Both the position numbers and the translations under genes were made by a program. The notes under the pieces are model-generated. The model was given only the letters and a program-made list of their open reading frames with translations, made no database searches and was not told the DNA's origin. From Chromatiales bacterium (lineage in GTDB: Bacteria > Pseudomonadota > Gammaproteobacteria > Steroidobacterales > Woeseiaceae), in the NCBI GenBank assembly GCA_024679535.1, contig JAIBDF010000018.1:1-36499 (forward strand): a DNA stretch of 36,499 nt. The letters run 5' to 3'. This document shows, one piece after another, positions 8,562-17,192 of this stretch; the stretch's first letter is position 1; every line of letters begins with the position of its first letter.

Positions 8562-10181
8562 TTATTCTTGAGGTCGAGGACCCATAGAACGCAGCACCCG
8601 TCCCGGCCGAACGCCGCTCATTTTTTTGTCAAGCAAAACCGCTTCACCGTTGATAAATACGTGATACATACCTTCAGCATATTGGTGAGGGTTCGCAAAC
8701 GTAGCCTTGTCAATGATCTCATCCGGATGGAACACGGCAACATCAGCGATCGCGCCGACTTCGAGCCTTCCACGGTCCGTCATGTTAATTCGGTCCGCAG
8801 GCATTCGTGTCATCTTATAAATCGCGGTGGTCAACGGCAGGTGCTGTCGCTCACGCACGAAGTCTCCGAGTACCCTTGCGAACGTGCCGTAATTGCGCGG
8901 ATGAGGCCGTAGGTTCCCGGGTGCCATAACACCGCCGTCCGATGCGATCATCGTTGTCGGATGCAGCATGATCCGGTCGACATCCTCCATTGACATGGCA
9001 TGGTACACGCAGCTGCACCCTCCTGCGTATTGCAGATCCATGATGAGTTCAGCCGCATTTTCGATGTTGACAACGATCTCACGCTGCCGCAGCACGTCCG
9101 CAAGATTCAGGCCATTCAGCGATGGGTCCCAGGCACAGTTCGCCAGCGCAACCTTTGCAGGATCATTTCCGCCGCGCTCATTGACCATCGAATAGATGAC
9201 GCCCTGCTTGATCTTCGCGCGCTGCTCGGGATCATCAAGACGTGCTTTTAGGGCTTTGTTTCCTCCGTCGAGGCTCCAGCGCGGGAATACCGCCGGTAGC
9301 CCCGTCGACGACGCCGGATACGGGTACTGATCGCTCGATACATCCACGCCTCGCTCAATGGCGGCATCGACAAGCGCCAACGCCTCAGTCGACCGACCCC
9401 ACATCGGGGCTCCCATGACCTTGTGATGAGTGATTTGTGCGGGAATATCCGCCTCCTCTCCGATACGAATCGTTTCCCTGATCGAATCCAGCAGGCCGAG
9501 CGCTTCATTACGCATGTGGCTGATGTAGATTCCGCCATAGGGTTTCACGACTTTGGCAAGTTCGATGACCTCCTCCGCCGGCGCGAAGCTTCCCGGCGCG
9601 TATAACAGACCCGAAGACAGGCCAAACGCACCGCTGTCCATCGCTTTCCGGACCTCGGCACGCATTTCTTCAAGTTCGTCATCGGTAGCTATTCGGTCTT
9701 CACGGCCGACGACCGTCGCGCGAATGGTCCCGTGCCCGACAAAGGAGCCATAATTAACCGTAGCCGGACTCGCCTCGAGTTTCTGAAAATCATTCTCGAT
9801 GGGCAGCGGAGACGAACCGTCCGGACCGCCAATAACAGTGGTGACGCCCTGCCTGATCAGGTTTTCTGCATCGGGCCAGAGATAGATGCCGCTGCGCGCA
9901 GCGTTCGGACGAATAGCATGGTTATGGATATCGATGATGCCAGGCATGACCGCGAGCCCACTGACGTCGATGCGCTGGTCGGCCGGGTGACCGTCAAGAT
10001 TCCCGATCGCGACGATGCGATCGCCCTCGATGCCGACATCGGCAACTATCGGCGACTCGTCAAGACCGCTGAAGACAGTGCCGCCGACGAGCACGATATC
10101 GATACTCTCCTGAACAGGACTCGTCTCGCCACCACACGCGCCAAGAAGCGTGGTTGCCAGGATTAAGCTAAACCAGCGCAT
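8562..10181 (-). CDS. N-acyl-D-amino-acid deacylase family lipoprotein (amidohydrolase superfamily)
   Basis: The product is 539 aa. It starts with a lipoprotein signal (MRWFSLILATTLLGAC, lipobox L-G-A-C), so it acts in the periplasm or on the outer membrane. The amidohydrolase barrel is clear: the HxH metal motif in DIHNHAI, YISHMRNE and QITHHKVMG carrying metal-binding His residues, and IASDGGV with the catalytic Asp. The end (GRLEVGAIADVAVFHPDEI) is typical of D-aminoacylases. One oddity: the segment after QGVTT that carries a zinc-ligand Cys (GNCG) in the Alcaligenes D-aminoacylase reads GGPDG here, with no Cys. Family members release D-amino acids from N-acyl-D-amino acids. The gene overlaps the end of the upstream transporter gene by 14 bp, so the two are co-transcribed and probably translationally coupled. 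Confidence 0.88.
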   Translation of the reverse strand: MRWFSLILATTLLGACGGETSPVQESIDIVLVGGTVFSGLDESPIVADVGIEGDRIVAIGNLDGHPADQRIDVSGLAVMPGIIDIHNHAIRPNAARSGIYLWPDAENLIRQGVTTVIGGPDGSSPLPIENDFQKLEASPATVNYGSFVGHGTIRATVVGREDRIATDDELEEMRAEVRKAMDSGAFGLSSGLLYAPGSFAPAEEVIELAKVVKPYGGIYISHMRNEALGLLDSIRETIRIGEEADIPAQITHHKVMGAPMWGRSTEALALVDAAIERGVDVSSDQYPYPASSTGLPAVFPRWSLDGGNKALKARLDDPEQRAKIKQGVIYSMVNERGGNDPAKVALANCAWDPSLNGLNLADVLRQREIVVNIENAAELIMDLQYAGGCSCVYHAMSMEDVDRIMLHPTTMIASDGGVMAPGNLRPHPRNYGTFARVLGDFVRERQHLPLTTAIYKMTRMPADRINMTDRGRLEVGAIADVAVFHPDEIIDKATFANPHQYAEGMYHVFINGEAVLLDKKMSGVRPGRVLRSMGPRPQE

Positions 10182-11676
10182 TCGGGGCTACGTACAGCGC
10201 AATGATGGTGACAATTACGATGCTGATCAGATTCAAAACCAGGCCTGCGCGAACCATTTGCGGAATCGTAATCTGGCCCGTCGCAAACACAATTGCGTTC
10301 GGCGGCGTTGCAACCGGCAGCATAAATGCACAGCTCGCGGCAATGGTAATCGGGACGGTCAGAAACAGGGGCGGAATGCCGGCCTGAATAGCGATTGCGC
10401 CCATAACAGGAAGCAATGTAGCGGTCGTCGCCAGGTTGCTCGTCAACTCGGTAAGAAAAATCACGAGCGCGACCGCTGCGATGACGAGAACCGCCAGACC
10501 AAATGCATTGAGCGGGGCAAGACTCTCACCAAGCCAGAGTGCCAACCCGGTATTCGAGACAGCGGCTGCAAGGCTAAGACCGCCACCGAACAAAATCAGC
10601 ACTCCCCAGGGCAGGCGAATAGCGTCATGCCAAGTCATGAGCTGCGGCTGCGTCACGTTGCCGCTTGGCAGCATGAACAGCAAAACACCTGCCGTCATGA
10701 CGATGCCCGCATCGGAGATGCCGCTGATACCAGCCAGCTCGGTGAGCGGTCGGCGCAACATCCACGAGATAATGACGAATCCAAAAATGATGGCAACGCG
10801 TTTCTCCGGCGTTGTTATCGGTCCCATCTCTTCGCGCAGCTCGTGCAGATGCCGGCTTACGGCCTCGCTCGCCGGAACATTGACCGGATGCAGGAAACGC
10901 GTCAACACGAACCAGGCTACTGGCAGCATCACCACCGTCACCGGAATTCCCACCGTCATCCAGCGCGCAAAACTGATCTCGATGTTGTAATTCTCGGCGA
11001 GATAACCGATCAGGAGCGCGTTAGGCGGCGTACCAACCAGGGTCGCAAGACCGCCAATACTGGCTGAATATGCGAGGCCAAGCAGCATGGCAATCTGGAA
11101 GTCGGCGCGACTCTTGTCAGACAGGTCAGATACGTTATCGCGGATCACGGCGATCACGGAAAGAACGATTGGCAACAGCATCATTGTTGTCGACGTATTT
11201 GTCATCCACATGCTGAGCATCGCACACACGAACATGAAGCCTGCAATCAGGCGCCTTCCATCCGTACCTGTCTTGTCGAGGATCGCCAGCGCAATCCTTC
11301 GATGCAGGTTCCAGCGTTCGAGGGCCAGGGCCATCAAAAATCCGCCGAGGAACAGGTAGATAATAGGATTGGCGTACGGCGCCGCCGCATCCCTAAGACT
11401 GGAGATACCAAGAGGCTCAAAGATCACGATGGGCAGAAAAGCCGTAACGGGAACCGGTATCGCTTCCGTTGCCCACCAGATAGCCATCCACAACCCCACG
11501 GCGGCGGTGCGCCACGCTTCGGCATTCATCGCACTCTGCCATTGTTCAGTTGCAAGCATCAGGGCAAACACGACCGGCCCGAGGATGCGGCCCACCATCT
11601 GGTAGGTCTCAAGGTCCCGGTTTACAGAGGGTTCCGCCGATTTGGGTGAAGTGATCACGTCAAATATTTCGGGCAC
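10168..11676 (-). CDS. DASS (SLC13) family sodium-coupled carboxylate transporter
   Basis: The product is up to 502 aa with about 11-12 hydrophobic segments, so it is an inner-membrane carrier. The two SNT-type signatures of the divalent anion:Na+ symporter family appear as MTNTSTTMMLLP and LTSNLATTATLLP in the two halves, and the end (PVATPPNAIVFATGQI) is also typical. Family members import succinate, fumarate, malate, citrate or related compounds. The start is uncertain: the longest reading begins with GTG at 11676, exactly at the foot of a strong hairpin and without a ribosome site. GTG 11658 and ATG 11598 are alternatives that keep all membrane segments. It lies 46 bp downstream of the TonB receptor gene and overlaps the deacylase gene, which suggests a single uptake-and-degradation operon. 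Confidence 0.92.
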   Translation of the reverse strand: MPEIFDVITSPKSAEPSVNRDLETYQMVGRILGPVVFALMLATEQWQSAMNAEAWRTAAVGLWMAIWWATEAIPVPVTAFLPIVIFEPLGISSLRDAAAPYANPIIYLFLGGFLMALALERWNLHRRIALAILDKTGTDGRRLIAGFMFVCAMLSMWMTNTSTTMMLLPIVLSVIAVIRDNVSDLSDKSRADFQIAMLLGLAYSASIGGLATLVGTPPNALLIGYLAENYNIEISFARWMTVGIPVTVVMLPVAWFVLTRFLHPVNVPASEAVSRHLHELREEMGPITTPEKRVAIIFGFVIISWMLRRPLTELAGISGISDAGIVMTAGVLLFMLPSGNVTQPQLMTWHDAIRLPWGVLILFGGGLSLAAAVSNTGLALWLGESLAPLNAFGLAVLVIAAVALVIFLTELTSNLATTATLLPVMGAIAIQAGIPPLFLTVPITIAASCAFMLPVATPPNAIVFATGQITIPQMVRAGLVLNLISIVIVTIIALYVAPNALV

Positions 11677-11713
11677 CGGACGGCAGGGGACCCTTTGGTC
11701 CCCTGCCGTCCGG
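11676..11713 (-). promoter_or_regulatory. Perfect 17-bp intercistronic hairpin
   Basis: Arms at 11676-11692 and 11697-11713 are exact reverse complements with a 4-nt loop (plus strand CTTT). The hairpin lies between the TonB receptor stop and the transporter start. No T-run follows on the minus strand, so it is more likely an mRNA-stabilising or attenuating element than a full terminator. It would also cover the GTG 11676 start of the transporter. Confidence 0.7.
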
Positions 11714-11722
11714 TAGCGTCAA

Positions 11723-14719
11723 CTAGAAGTCCAGTCTTAGATCCAGATAGAACGACCGACCGAAGTCTCGATGCATATCCGAGAAGTAGCCGAAACGGTT
11801 ACTCGAAAGCGGTGCCCGTTCGTCAGTGACATTGACGATACCAAAGCGCACCCTGGCGCCGATGTCGGAAAAGGCATCGAACTGATAGTCGACCGACATG
11901 TTATAGGTCGTCATCGGTTCGAGAATCCACTGCGAACCGTCGCTGCCGAGCCCAGGTCGGGTCTCAATGGCATCAGAGAGCTTCGTGCCACTTACAGAGG
12001 CGCCCCAGTCACCCTTGCGCCATTTCACATGCGCCGTATGCTTCCAGGTCGGATTTCCATTTATGCGCTTCAGATCGGCGAAACCGGCAATCGAGATCTC
12101 AGGTGGTAGCACCCCTGCCTCCTGTGCTGCAAGGAGCTCAAGAGCCGGACCGCTGGGCACCTGCGTGTAATCGTCCAGCCGCGCGCCAACGTAGCGGAGG
12201 TCCCACTCGCCGAACCGCGAATCGATCGTGTAGTAGAGCCCTATATCGTGACCCTTGACTTTGCGGGTATCGAGATTCGCATACTGGTCATTAACACGAA
12301 CCGCGAGACCAACCGGGCAAATTCCTGCGTCAATGAACAACTGTTCTTCGGGCGAACCAGGGTCAGGAATATCGCCACGCACGACGGCCGTGTTGCCTGT
12401 GCAATCCGAGGGGCCACCTTCGATCAGGCGCAGCAAATCGAGAGCCGTGTGGTTATCCTCACCGAACAGACCGATCGTCTTCTCTTTCTCGATAGACCAC
12501 CAGTCAATCGTGACGGTGAAGTTATCCGTGACATCCCAGACGATGCCAATGGATGTGTTCTCGGATTCCTCTGGTACGAGCTCCTGACTACCGCCGGCTG
12601 CGCGCTGGACACCGAACGAGCAGTCATACAGGTCTTCATTCGGATCGACAAAATAACAGACCCAGTCGTCGACGGTGTTAGACCGGGCGACGCCACTCTC
12701 ATTGACCGTAACGAGGTTGGGGACCCGATAAGCCTCGGACCAGGAACCGCGAATCAACAGCGGATCTACGGGACGCCAACCCAAGGCGATCTTTCCGACC
12801 GTCGTATTGCCTACATCAGAGAAATCCTCGTAGCGCAGCGCAACCTGGGCATCCAGCCTTTCGTGCAGAGGGATCTGGAATTCGGTGAACGCCGAAAACA
12901 CATCGCGGCTGCCAGAGCTATCCAGCGTCGGACTCGAATTCATCACGTCGGAAACGATTGGGAAGCCGTTGCCAGCATTATCGACAAACTGAATTGTGCC
13001 ATCGAGGCGCGGATCGCGATCATCGAAGAACGACTCCTCACGCCACTCGATACCGGCGAGGAACCCGACCGGCCCGGCCCACATGTCGAACAGTTCAGCG
13101 TTCGACATCTTAAAATCGATCAGTTTGAGCTCAGTCTCGTTAATTCGATAAACATCGATCAACGCTCGGTCAATGTTGGTATCTCTTGCAGCACTGAACG
13201 CGTTGTATCCCGCCGGAGTCGGATCGTTCAGCGCTTCCTGCATGAGCGTATTCGAGATGCGATTCTTCGTGATGTCCTCTTTCTCGGCGCGCGACCAAAG
13301 CACCGCGCTTTCCCAATCCCAGTCACCGAGTGCCCCGCGGAGACCAGTCAGGAAACGATAAGTTTCACCATCGTTGTATACCGCGCGTGGCGCGTCGATC
13401 CAGCCGTAGTTGTCGATTTCGAGCTCGAGCCCCTCAACCGGAACATCCGTGCCTATGATCGTATCGGGCAGACGTGCTGTCGTACCAACTGCACCGAGGG
13501 GATTCCAGTAGGCATCCGCTGCAATTCGATACTTGGCCACTGCGCTCAGGCGAGTCGAACGATGGCGCTGCGTGAACGTATCCGAGATATACGCTGAAAA
13601 CTCGGTGAAACTCTCCAGTCCATTACCAAAGTCATGATTCAGGAATACGAACACATTGGTGCGCTTCAGGTCCGATAATAGATCGCGGTCCGTATTGAGG
13701 TTGTGGCGATAGATCGGATTGCCGTCGGCTGCGAAACAGACATTCGGATACTGATCGTCAAAAAACTCGCAGTTTTCGCTGTCGAGCGGGTATGTATTGA
13801 ATTCACCCGCTGAGTCCCAGAAATCGAACGGATCATCGAATCCGGAAACACTGGCTCGTATATCGTACTGGCCATACTCGGAGTTGGTACTCGAACGTCG
13901 GAATGACGTATCACCCTCGAACGGAGAGCCCTCTGGAATCAGTCGACGAAAATCATCGTCTGCCCATTTCTCGTCATCCTGCGAATTGACCGGATCACGA
14001 TCGTAGTAGCTACCAAACACGCTCAGGTTAGTACGACCGTCGTTAAACGACTTGCCCCACTCCATCGTGATTTTGAAATCGTTACGTGGCAGGTTGTCCC
14101 AAGCGCCGTAGCGAGCGCGCAGACTGAGACCGTCGAAGTCAGTCTTGAGAACGTAATTGACAACGCCGGCAACCGCATCAGCACCGTAAATGGCCGATGC
14201 ACCGTCGCGCAGCACTTCGACGCGTTCGAGACCATAAACGGGAAGCGTTTGGGAGTTGACCGTGTTCACCGGTACAAAACTACCGCCCGACAGTTCGGTC
14301 TGATAAGTCGCAGAGTTAACCATGCGTCGGCCGTTAAGAAGAACGAGCGTATTCCCGGTGCCGAGATTACGAAGGTTGTAGGCCCCCATGTCGCCCCTGG
14401 CCGAGTTAACACCGCCACTGATATTCTCCGCTTCACTTAAGAAGTTCTGGCCTTGTTCCGCCATGTACTCAAGCAGTTCATCGCCAGAATCGACACCCAG
14501 GTCCGCGATGTCCCTGGCGGTTACCACGGATACGGCCAGAGCATCGCGAATGTCTGCGCCTTTTATCTGCGACCCGACTGTGACGATCTCCTCAATGGTC
14601 TCATCGTCTTCATTTTCCTGAGCAAAAACCGTTCCGCTCACGAAAGGTAAAACGAGTCCGCTGAAGACAATTAAACTCAGGCGGCCGCGACAACGCGGAA
14701 TTTTGATCTCAAATGACAT
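11723..14719 (-). CDS. TonB-dependent outer-membrane receptor
   Basis: The product is about 998 aa. A signal peptide ends at VFAQ, followed by an acidic stretch and a TonB box-like EEIVTVGSQI. The plug domain (roughly residues 35-190) shows GAYNLRNLGTGNTLVLLNGRR and VEVLRDGASAIYGADAVAGVVNYV. The remainder is a 22-strand-type barrel ending in the aromatic C-terminus FYLDLRLDF. There is no N-terminal STN signalling domain. I chose ATG 14719 because GGGGAG lies just upstream; a reading from 14767 is possible but lacks a ribosome site. The receptor class imports siderophores, glycans, peptides and other ligands. Being upstream of the transporter and deacylase genes suggests an organic acid or N-acyl amino acid ligand, which is inference. 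It is divergent from the LysR gene. Confidence 0.93.
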   Translation of the reverse strand: MSFEIKIPRCRGRLSLIVFSGLVLPFVSGTVFAQENEDDETIEEIVTVGSQIKGADIRDALAVSVVTARDIADLGVDSGDELLEYMAEQGQNFLSEAENISGGVNSARGDMGAYNLRNLGTGNTLVLLNGRRMVNSATYQTELSGGSFVPVNTVNSQTLPVYGLERVEVLRDGASAIYGADAVAGVVNYVLKTDFDGLSLRARYGAWDNLPRNDFKITMEWGKSFNDGRTNLSVFGSYYDRDPVNSQDDEKWADDDFRRLIPEGSPFEGDTSFRRSSTNSEYGQYDIRASVSGFDDPFDFWDSAGEFNTYPLDSENCEFFDDQYPNVCFAADGNPIYRHNLNTDRDLLSDLKRTNVFVFLNHDFGNGLESFTEFSAYISDTFTQRHRSTRLSAVAKYRIAADAYWNPLGAVGTTARLPDTIIGTDVPVEGLELEIDNYGWIDAPRAVYNDGETYRFLTGLRGALGDWDWESAVLWSRAEKEDITKNRISNTLMQEALNDPTPAGYNAFSAARDTNIDRALIDVYRINETELKLIDFKMSNAELFDMWAGPVGFLAGIEWREESFFDDRDPRLDGTIQFVDNAGNGFPIVSDVMNSSPTLDSSGSRDVFSAFTEFQIPLHERLDAQVALRYEDFSDVGNTTVGKIALGWRPVDPLLIRGSWSEAYRVPNLVTVNESGVARSNTVDDWVCYFVDPNEDLYDCSFGVQRAAGGSQELVPEESENTSIGIVWDVTDNFTVTIDWWSIEKEKTIGLFGEDNHTALDLLRLIEGGPSDCTGNTAVVRGDIPDPGSPEEQLFIDAGICPVGLAVRVNDQYANLDTRKVKGHDIGLYYTIDSRFGEWDLRYVGARLDDYTQVPSGPALELLAAQEAGVLPPEISIAGFADLKRINGNPTWKHTAHVKWRKGDWGASVSGTKLSDAIETRPGLGSDGSQWILEPMTTYNMSVDYQFDAFSDIGARVRFGIVNVTDERAPLSSNRFGYFSDMHRDFGRSFYLDLRLDF

Positions 14720-14871
14720 GTTTTCTCCCCTGCTCTTGCCAGATTTTGATGCCGGCGAATGAAGCAATTTTGCTTATACCCGCTGTTTTAACGCGCGGAC
14801 AGCCACTAATCCGCCACTTCTTTCCTACGCTAACAACCCCGGACGGCTCTGACCAATCGCTTCACTTGGCC

Positions 14872-14896
14872 TAATCATAGACGGAGGTTATGATTA
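14872..14896. promoter_or_regulatory. Palindrome in the TonB/LysR divergent region, LysR-type box
   Basis: TAATCATA (14872-14879) and TATGATTA (14889-14896) are perfect 8-bp inverted arms with a 9-nt spacer. The inner part fits the T-N11-A rule for LysR-type regulators (T14878, A14890). The centre lies about 83 bp upstream of the LysR start and 165 bp from the TonB receptor start, so it could serve both promoters. Confidence 0.6.
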
Positions 14897-14966
14897 CGTG
14901 GGCTTGCAGCACCCTTTTTAGGGGGTGTATGGGCTGATACATAACCGCGAGCTATGGGGGAAGGCT

Positions 14967-15866
14967 ATGCGCCTGCGGCAAATCGAGGTGTTTCACGCGA
15001 TCTACACCAGTGGATCGATGACCAACGCCGCCAAACTACTGCACGTCTCTCAGCCTTCTGTCAGCAAAGTCCTGGCCCACGCCGAGCAGCAACTAGGATA
15101 CGCGCTCTTTGACCGCGTCAAGGGCAAGCTCGTGGCAACGCCAGAGGCCGATCGGCTCTTTGGCCTTGTTTCCAATGTGTTCGAACACGTTGAGCGCCTG
15201 CGGCACGTCTCAGAGAATCTACGTGCATCCAGTGCCGGAAAAATTCGTATCGCGGCAACACCGGCGTTCGGCGTCGAACTTTTGCCAGCCGCCGTCAGCA
15301 GTTATCTCCGCAAGTACTCCGACACGGTGTTCGAAATTGAGACATTGCACCACGACCAAATTGCTGCGGCGCTGCTCGACTCGCGAATTGATATCGGGCT
15401 TGCATTTGACTCGGTACCCGTCCCCGGACTGGCAACCGATTCACTCACGAAAGCCGAGTTTGTAATCATCACTCATCCGGATATCGATTTGGGCGGTGAC
15501 CGAATCTCAATCGAAGCACTGGCTGACTTGCCTTTCATAGGACTGAGCAGCCGTGGCCCGCTCGGTCAGCTTCTGACGACCTATCTTGAGAAGTCCGACG
15601 TGCGGCTGAACATGACCGTTCTCACCGAGACCTACCATATTGCCAAAGCACTCGTCGCGAAAGGCAGCGGCGTTTCAATTGTCGACTCAATTACCGCTCA
15701 CTCAACCGAATCCGAGAACGTGAGGCACTGGTCGCTCGACCCGCCGCTTGGTTATTCGATAGACGTTCTGCGCGCGGACAGCATGCCGCTGTCAGTGCTT
15801 TGCCGGCGCTTCGTTGGACATTTGCAAGTGGTTATCGAAAAGCATCTAGGTAATCGCATGGCATAG
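14967..15866 (+). CDS. LysR-type transcriptional regulator
   Basis: The product is 299 aa, the normal family length. The N-terminal winged helix is classic (RLRQIEVFHAIYTSGSMTNA, then LLHVSQPSVSKVLAHAE and LFDRVKGKLVATPEA). The rest is a periplasmic-binding-like effector domain starting near KIRIAATPAFG. I chose ATG 14967 because GGGGGAAGG lies directly upstream and the family N-terminus begins there; reading from 14925 adds 14 extra residues. It stands between the divergent TonB/transporter/deacylase operon and the D-amino-acid dehydrogenase gene, 93 bp upstream of the latter. It most likely regulates one or both, with a substrate of this pathway as effector. The N-terminus resembles regulators of amino-acid catabolism, but I cannot name an orthologue. 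Confidence 0.93.
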   Translation: MRLRQIEVFHAIYTSGSMTNAAKLLHVSQPSVSKVLAHAEQQLGYALFDRVKGKLVATPEADRLFGLVSNVFEHVERLRHVSENLRASSAGKIRIAATPAFGVELLPAAVSSYLRKYSDTVFEIETLHHDQIAAALLDSRIDIGLAFDSVPVPGLATDSLTKAEFVIITHPDIDLGGDRISIEALADLPFIGLSSRGPLGQLLTTYLEKSDVRLNMTVLTETYHIAKALVAKGSGVSIVDSITAHSTESENVRHWSLDPPLGYSIDVLRADSMPLSVLCRRFVGHLQVVIEKHLGNRMA

Positions 15867-15959
15867 TTCGCGGTTATGGGCTACCTAAAAATAGACATTG
15901 GTCGCGCGCTAAATTTCGCCTGTAACATCCAATAGATGTAGTCGAATTCAGAGTTTCCA

Positions 15960-17192
15960 ATGCATGTAGTTGTGCTGGGCGCGGGCGTCGTCGGAATTAC
16001 GACAGCCTACTTCCTTACAAAGGCGGGACACGAGGTCACCGTAATTGACCGCGATGCGGATGTCGCCAATGCATGCAGCTATGGTAACGGCGCACAGCTC
16101 AGTTACAGCTATGTTGACGCGATGGCGAGCGCGGCTTTTCTTCTCAAGACGCCCGGTTTGCTGGCGGGATTTGATCGCGCAATTCGGGTCCGGCCCCCGC
16201 TAACCATCGAGTTTTTGCGCTGGAGCCTTGGCTTTGCGACGGAATGCACAAAGAAAAAAGCGATTGCGAATACGTTGGCTAATCTGGAACTCGCGCAGCG
16301 CTCCAAAGAACTGCTGCGCGATTTGCGGCGCGAATTACCGGGAGAGTTCGGTCATCGGATTGCCGGAAAGCTCGTACTTCTCAGCAAAGGCAGCGACCTT
16401 GAAGCTGCACGGCAGACCGCGAAACTCAAAACCCGCCTCGGGTGTCCCGCCAGCGTGATCTCGCTTGACCACGCTTGCGAGATAGAACCTGCCATCGCCC
16501 GAATGTTGGGGCCATACGCCGGCGCCGTCTATTCGCCGCAAGACGAGGTCGGCGACTCAGCAGCATTTTCCCGTGAACTGGCCAATTATCTGAGCCGCCA
16601 GGGCACATGTCATTTTGCGCTGAATACAACAGTAGACGACCTGCTTGTGGAACAGGGTGCGCTGCGCGCGGTCGCAACCAATCGCGATCACATCGATGCC
16701 GATGCCGTCGTGGTCAGTCTTGGAGCCTGGAGTTCGACCCTTCTCAACTTGTTAGGCGTCCACCTCCCCATCTATCCCGTACGGGGTTACAGCGTCACAC
16801 TACCACTTGGCGAACATCCCTCCTCTGCGAGCGTCACCGACTTTGGCCGGCGTCTTGTCATTAGCAGGATTGATGACCAGATTCGTATTGCAGGATTTGC
16901 CGACTTTGTCGGCTTTCGCTCGTCACATGACGAACGGCGCATCGACGACTTGCTGAACGCCGCAAAATCCAGTGCGCCTGCGGTCGCAGACTACCAATCG
17001 AGGAACAATCAGGCTTGGGGCGGTTTCCGACCATTGACGCCCAATGGCCGCCCAATCGTCGGCGCAACACCGATCCGAGGCATTTATCTGAACACCGGAC
17101 ACGGCTCCTTTGGGTGGACGCTGGCGTGCGCGACTGCAGAACAGGTCGCCGCCCTGGTCCAAGGCGAACCCACGGCCGCAATTGCCGCCTAG
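15960..17192 (+). CDS. FAD-dependent D-amino-acid dehydrogenase, DadA-like
   Basis: The product is 410 aa, close to DadA (about 430 aa). The FAD-binding motif stands at the extreme N-terminus (VVVLGAGVVGITTAYFL), followed by the VIDRDADVANACSYGNGAQL segment typical of DadA. The C-terminal motif WGGFRPLTPNGRPIVG and the final GHGSFGWTLACATAEQVAAL are also family hallmarks. These membrane-associated enzymes oxidise D-amino acids to 2-oxo acids and ammonia and feed electrons to quinone. The start codon lacks a strong ribosome site, but starting elsewhere would break the nucleotide motif. It follows the LysR gene by 93 bp. Its stop codon shares the palindrome CTAG (17189-17192) with the stop of the convergent FecR gene. 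Glycine or sarcosine oxidase-like activity is an alternative, less likely. Confidence 0.88.
   Translation: MHVVVLGAGVVGITTAYFLTKAGHEVTVIDRDADVANACSYGNGAQLSYSYVDAMASAAFLLKTPGLLAGFDRAIRVRPPLTIEFLRWSLGFATECTKKKAIANTLANLELAQRSKELLRDLRRELPGEFGHRIAGKLVLLSKGSDLEAARQTAKLKTRLGCPASVISLDHACEIEPAIARMLGPYAGAVYSPQDEVGDSAAFSRELANYLSRQGTCHFALNTTVDDLLVEQGALRAVATNRDHIDADAVVVSLGAWSSTLLNLLGVHLPIYPVRGYSVTLPLGEHPSSASVTDFGRRLVISRIDDQIRIAGFADFVGFRSSHDERRIDDLLNAAKSSAPAVADYQSRNNQAWGGFRPLTPNGRPIVGATPIRGIYLNTGHGSFGWTLACATAEQVAALVQGEPTAAIAA

Noticed and set aside
10150-11067. Plus-strand open frame of 305 codons
   Set aside because: It is antisense to the DASS transporter and rich in Arg, Gln, His and Asn, as expected from the complement of hydrophobic codons.
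12248-13597. Long plus-strand open frame (449 codons)
   Set aside because: It is antisense to the TonB receptor, whose plug and barrel motifs are clear. The frame has no domain and no ribosome site.
14903-14930. Hairpin-like CACCC/GGGTG pair upstream of the LysR gene
   Set aside because: The arms are only 5 bp with an asymmetric loop; not convincing as a terminator or operator.
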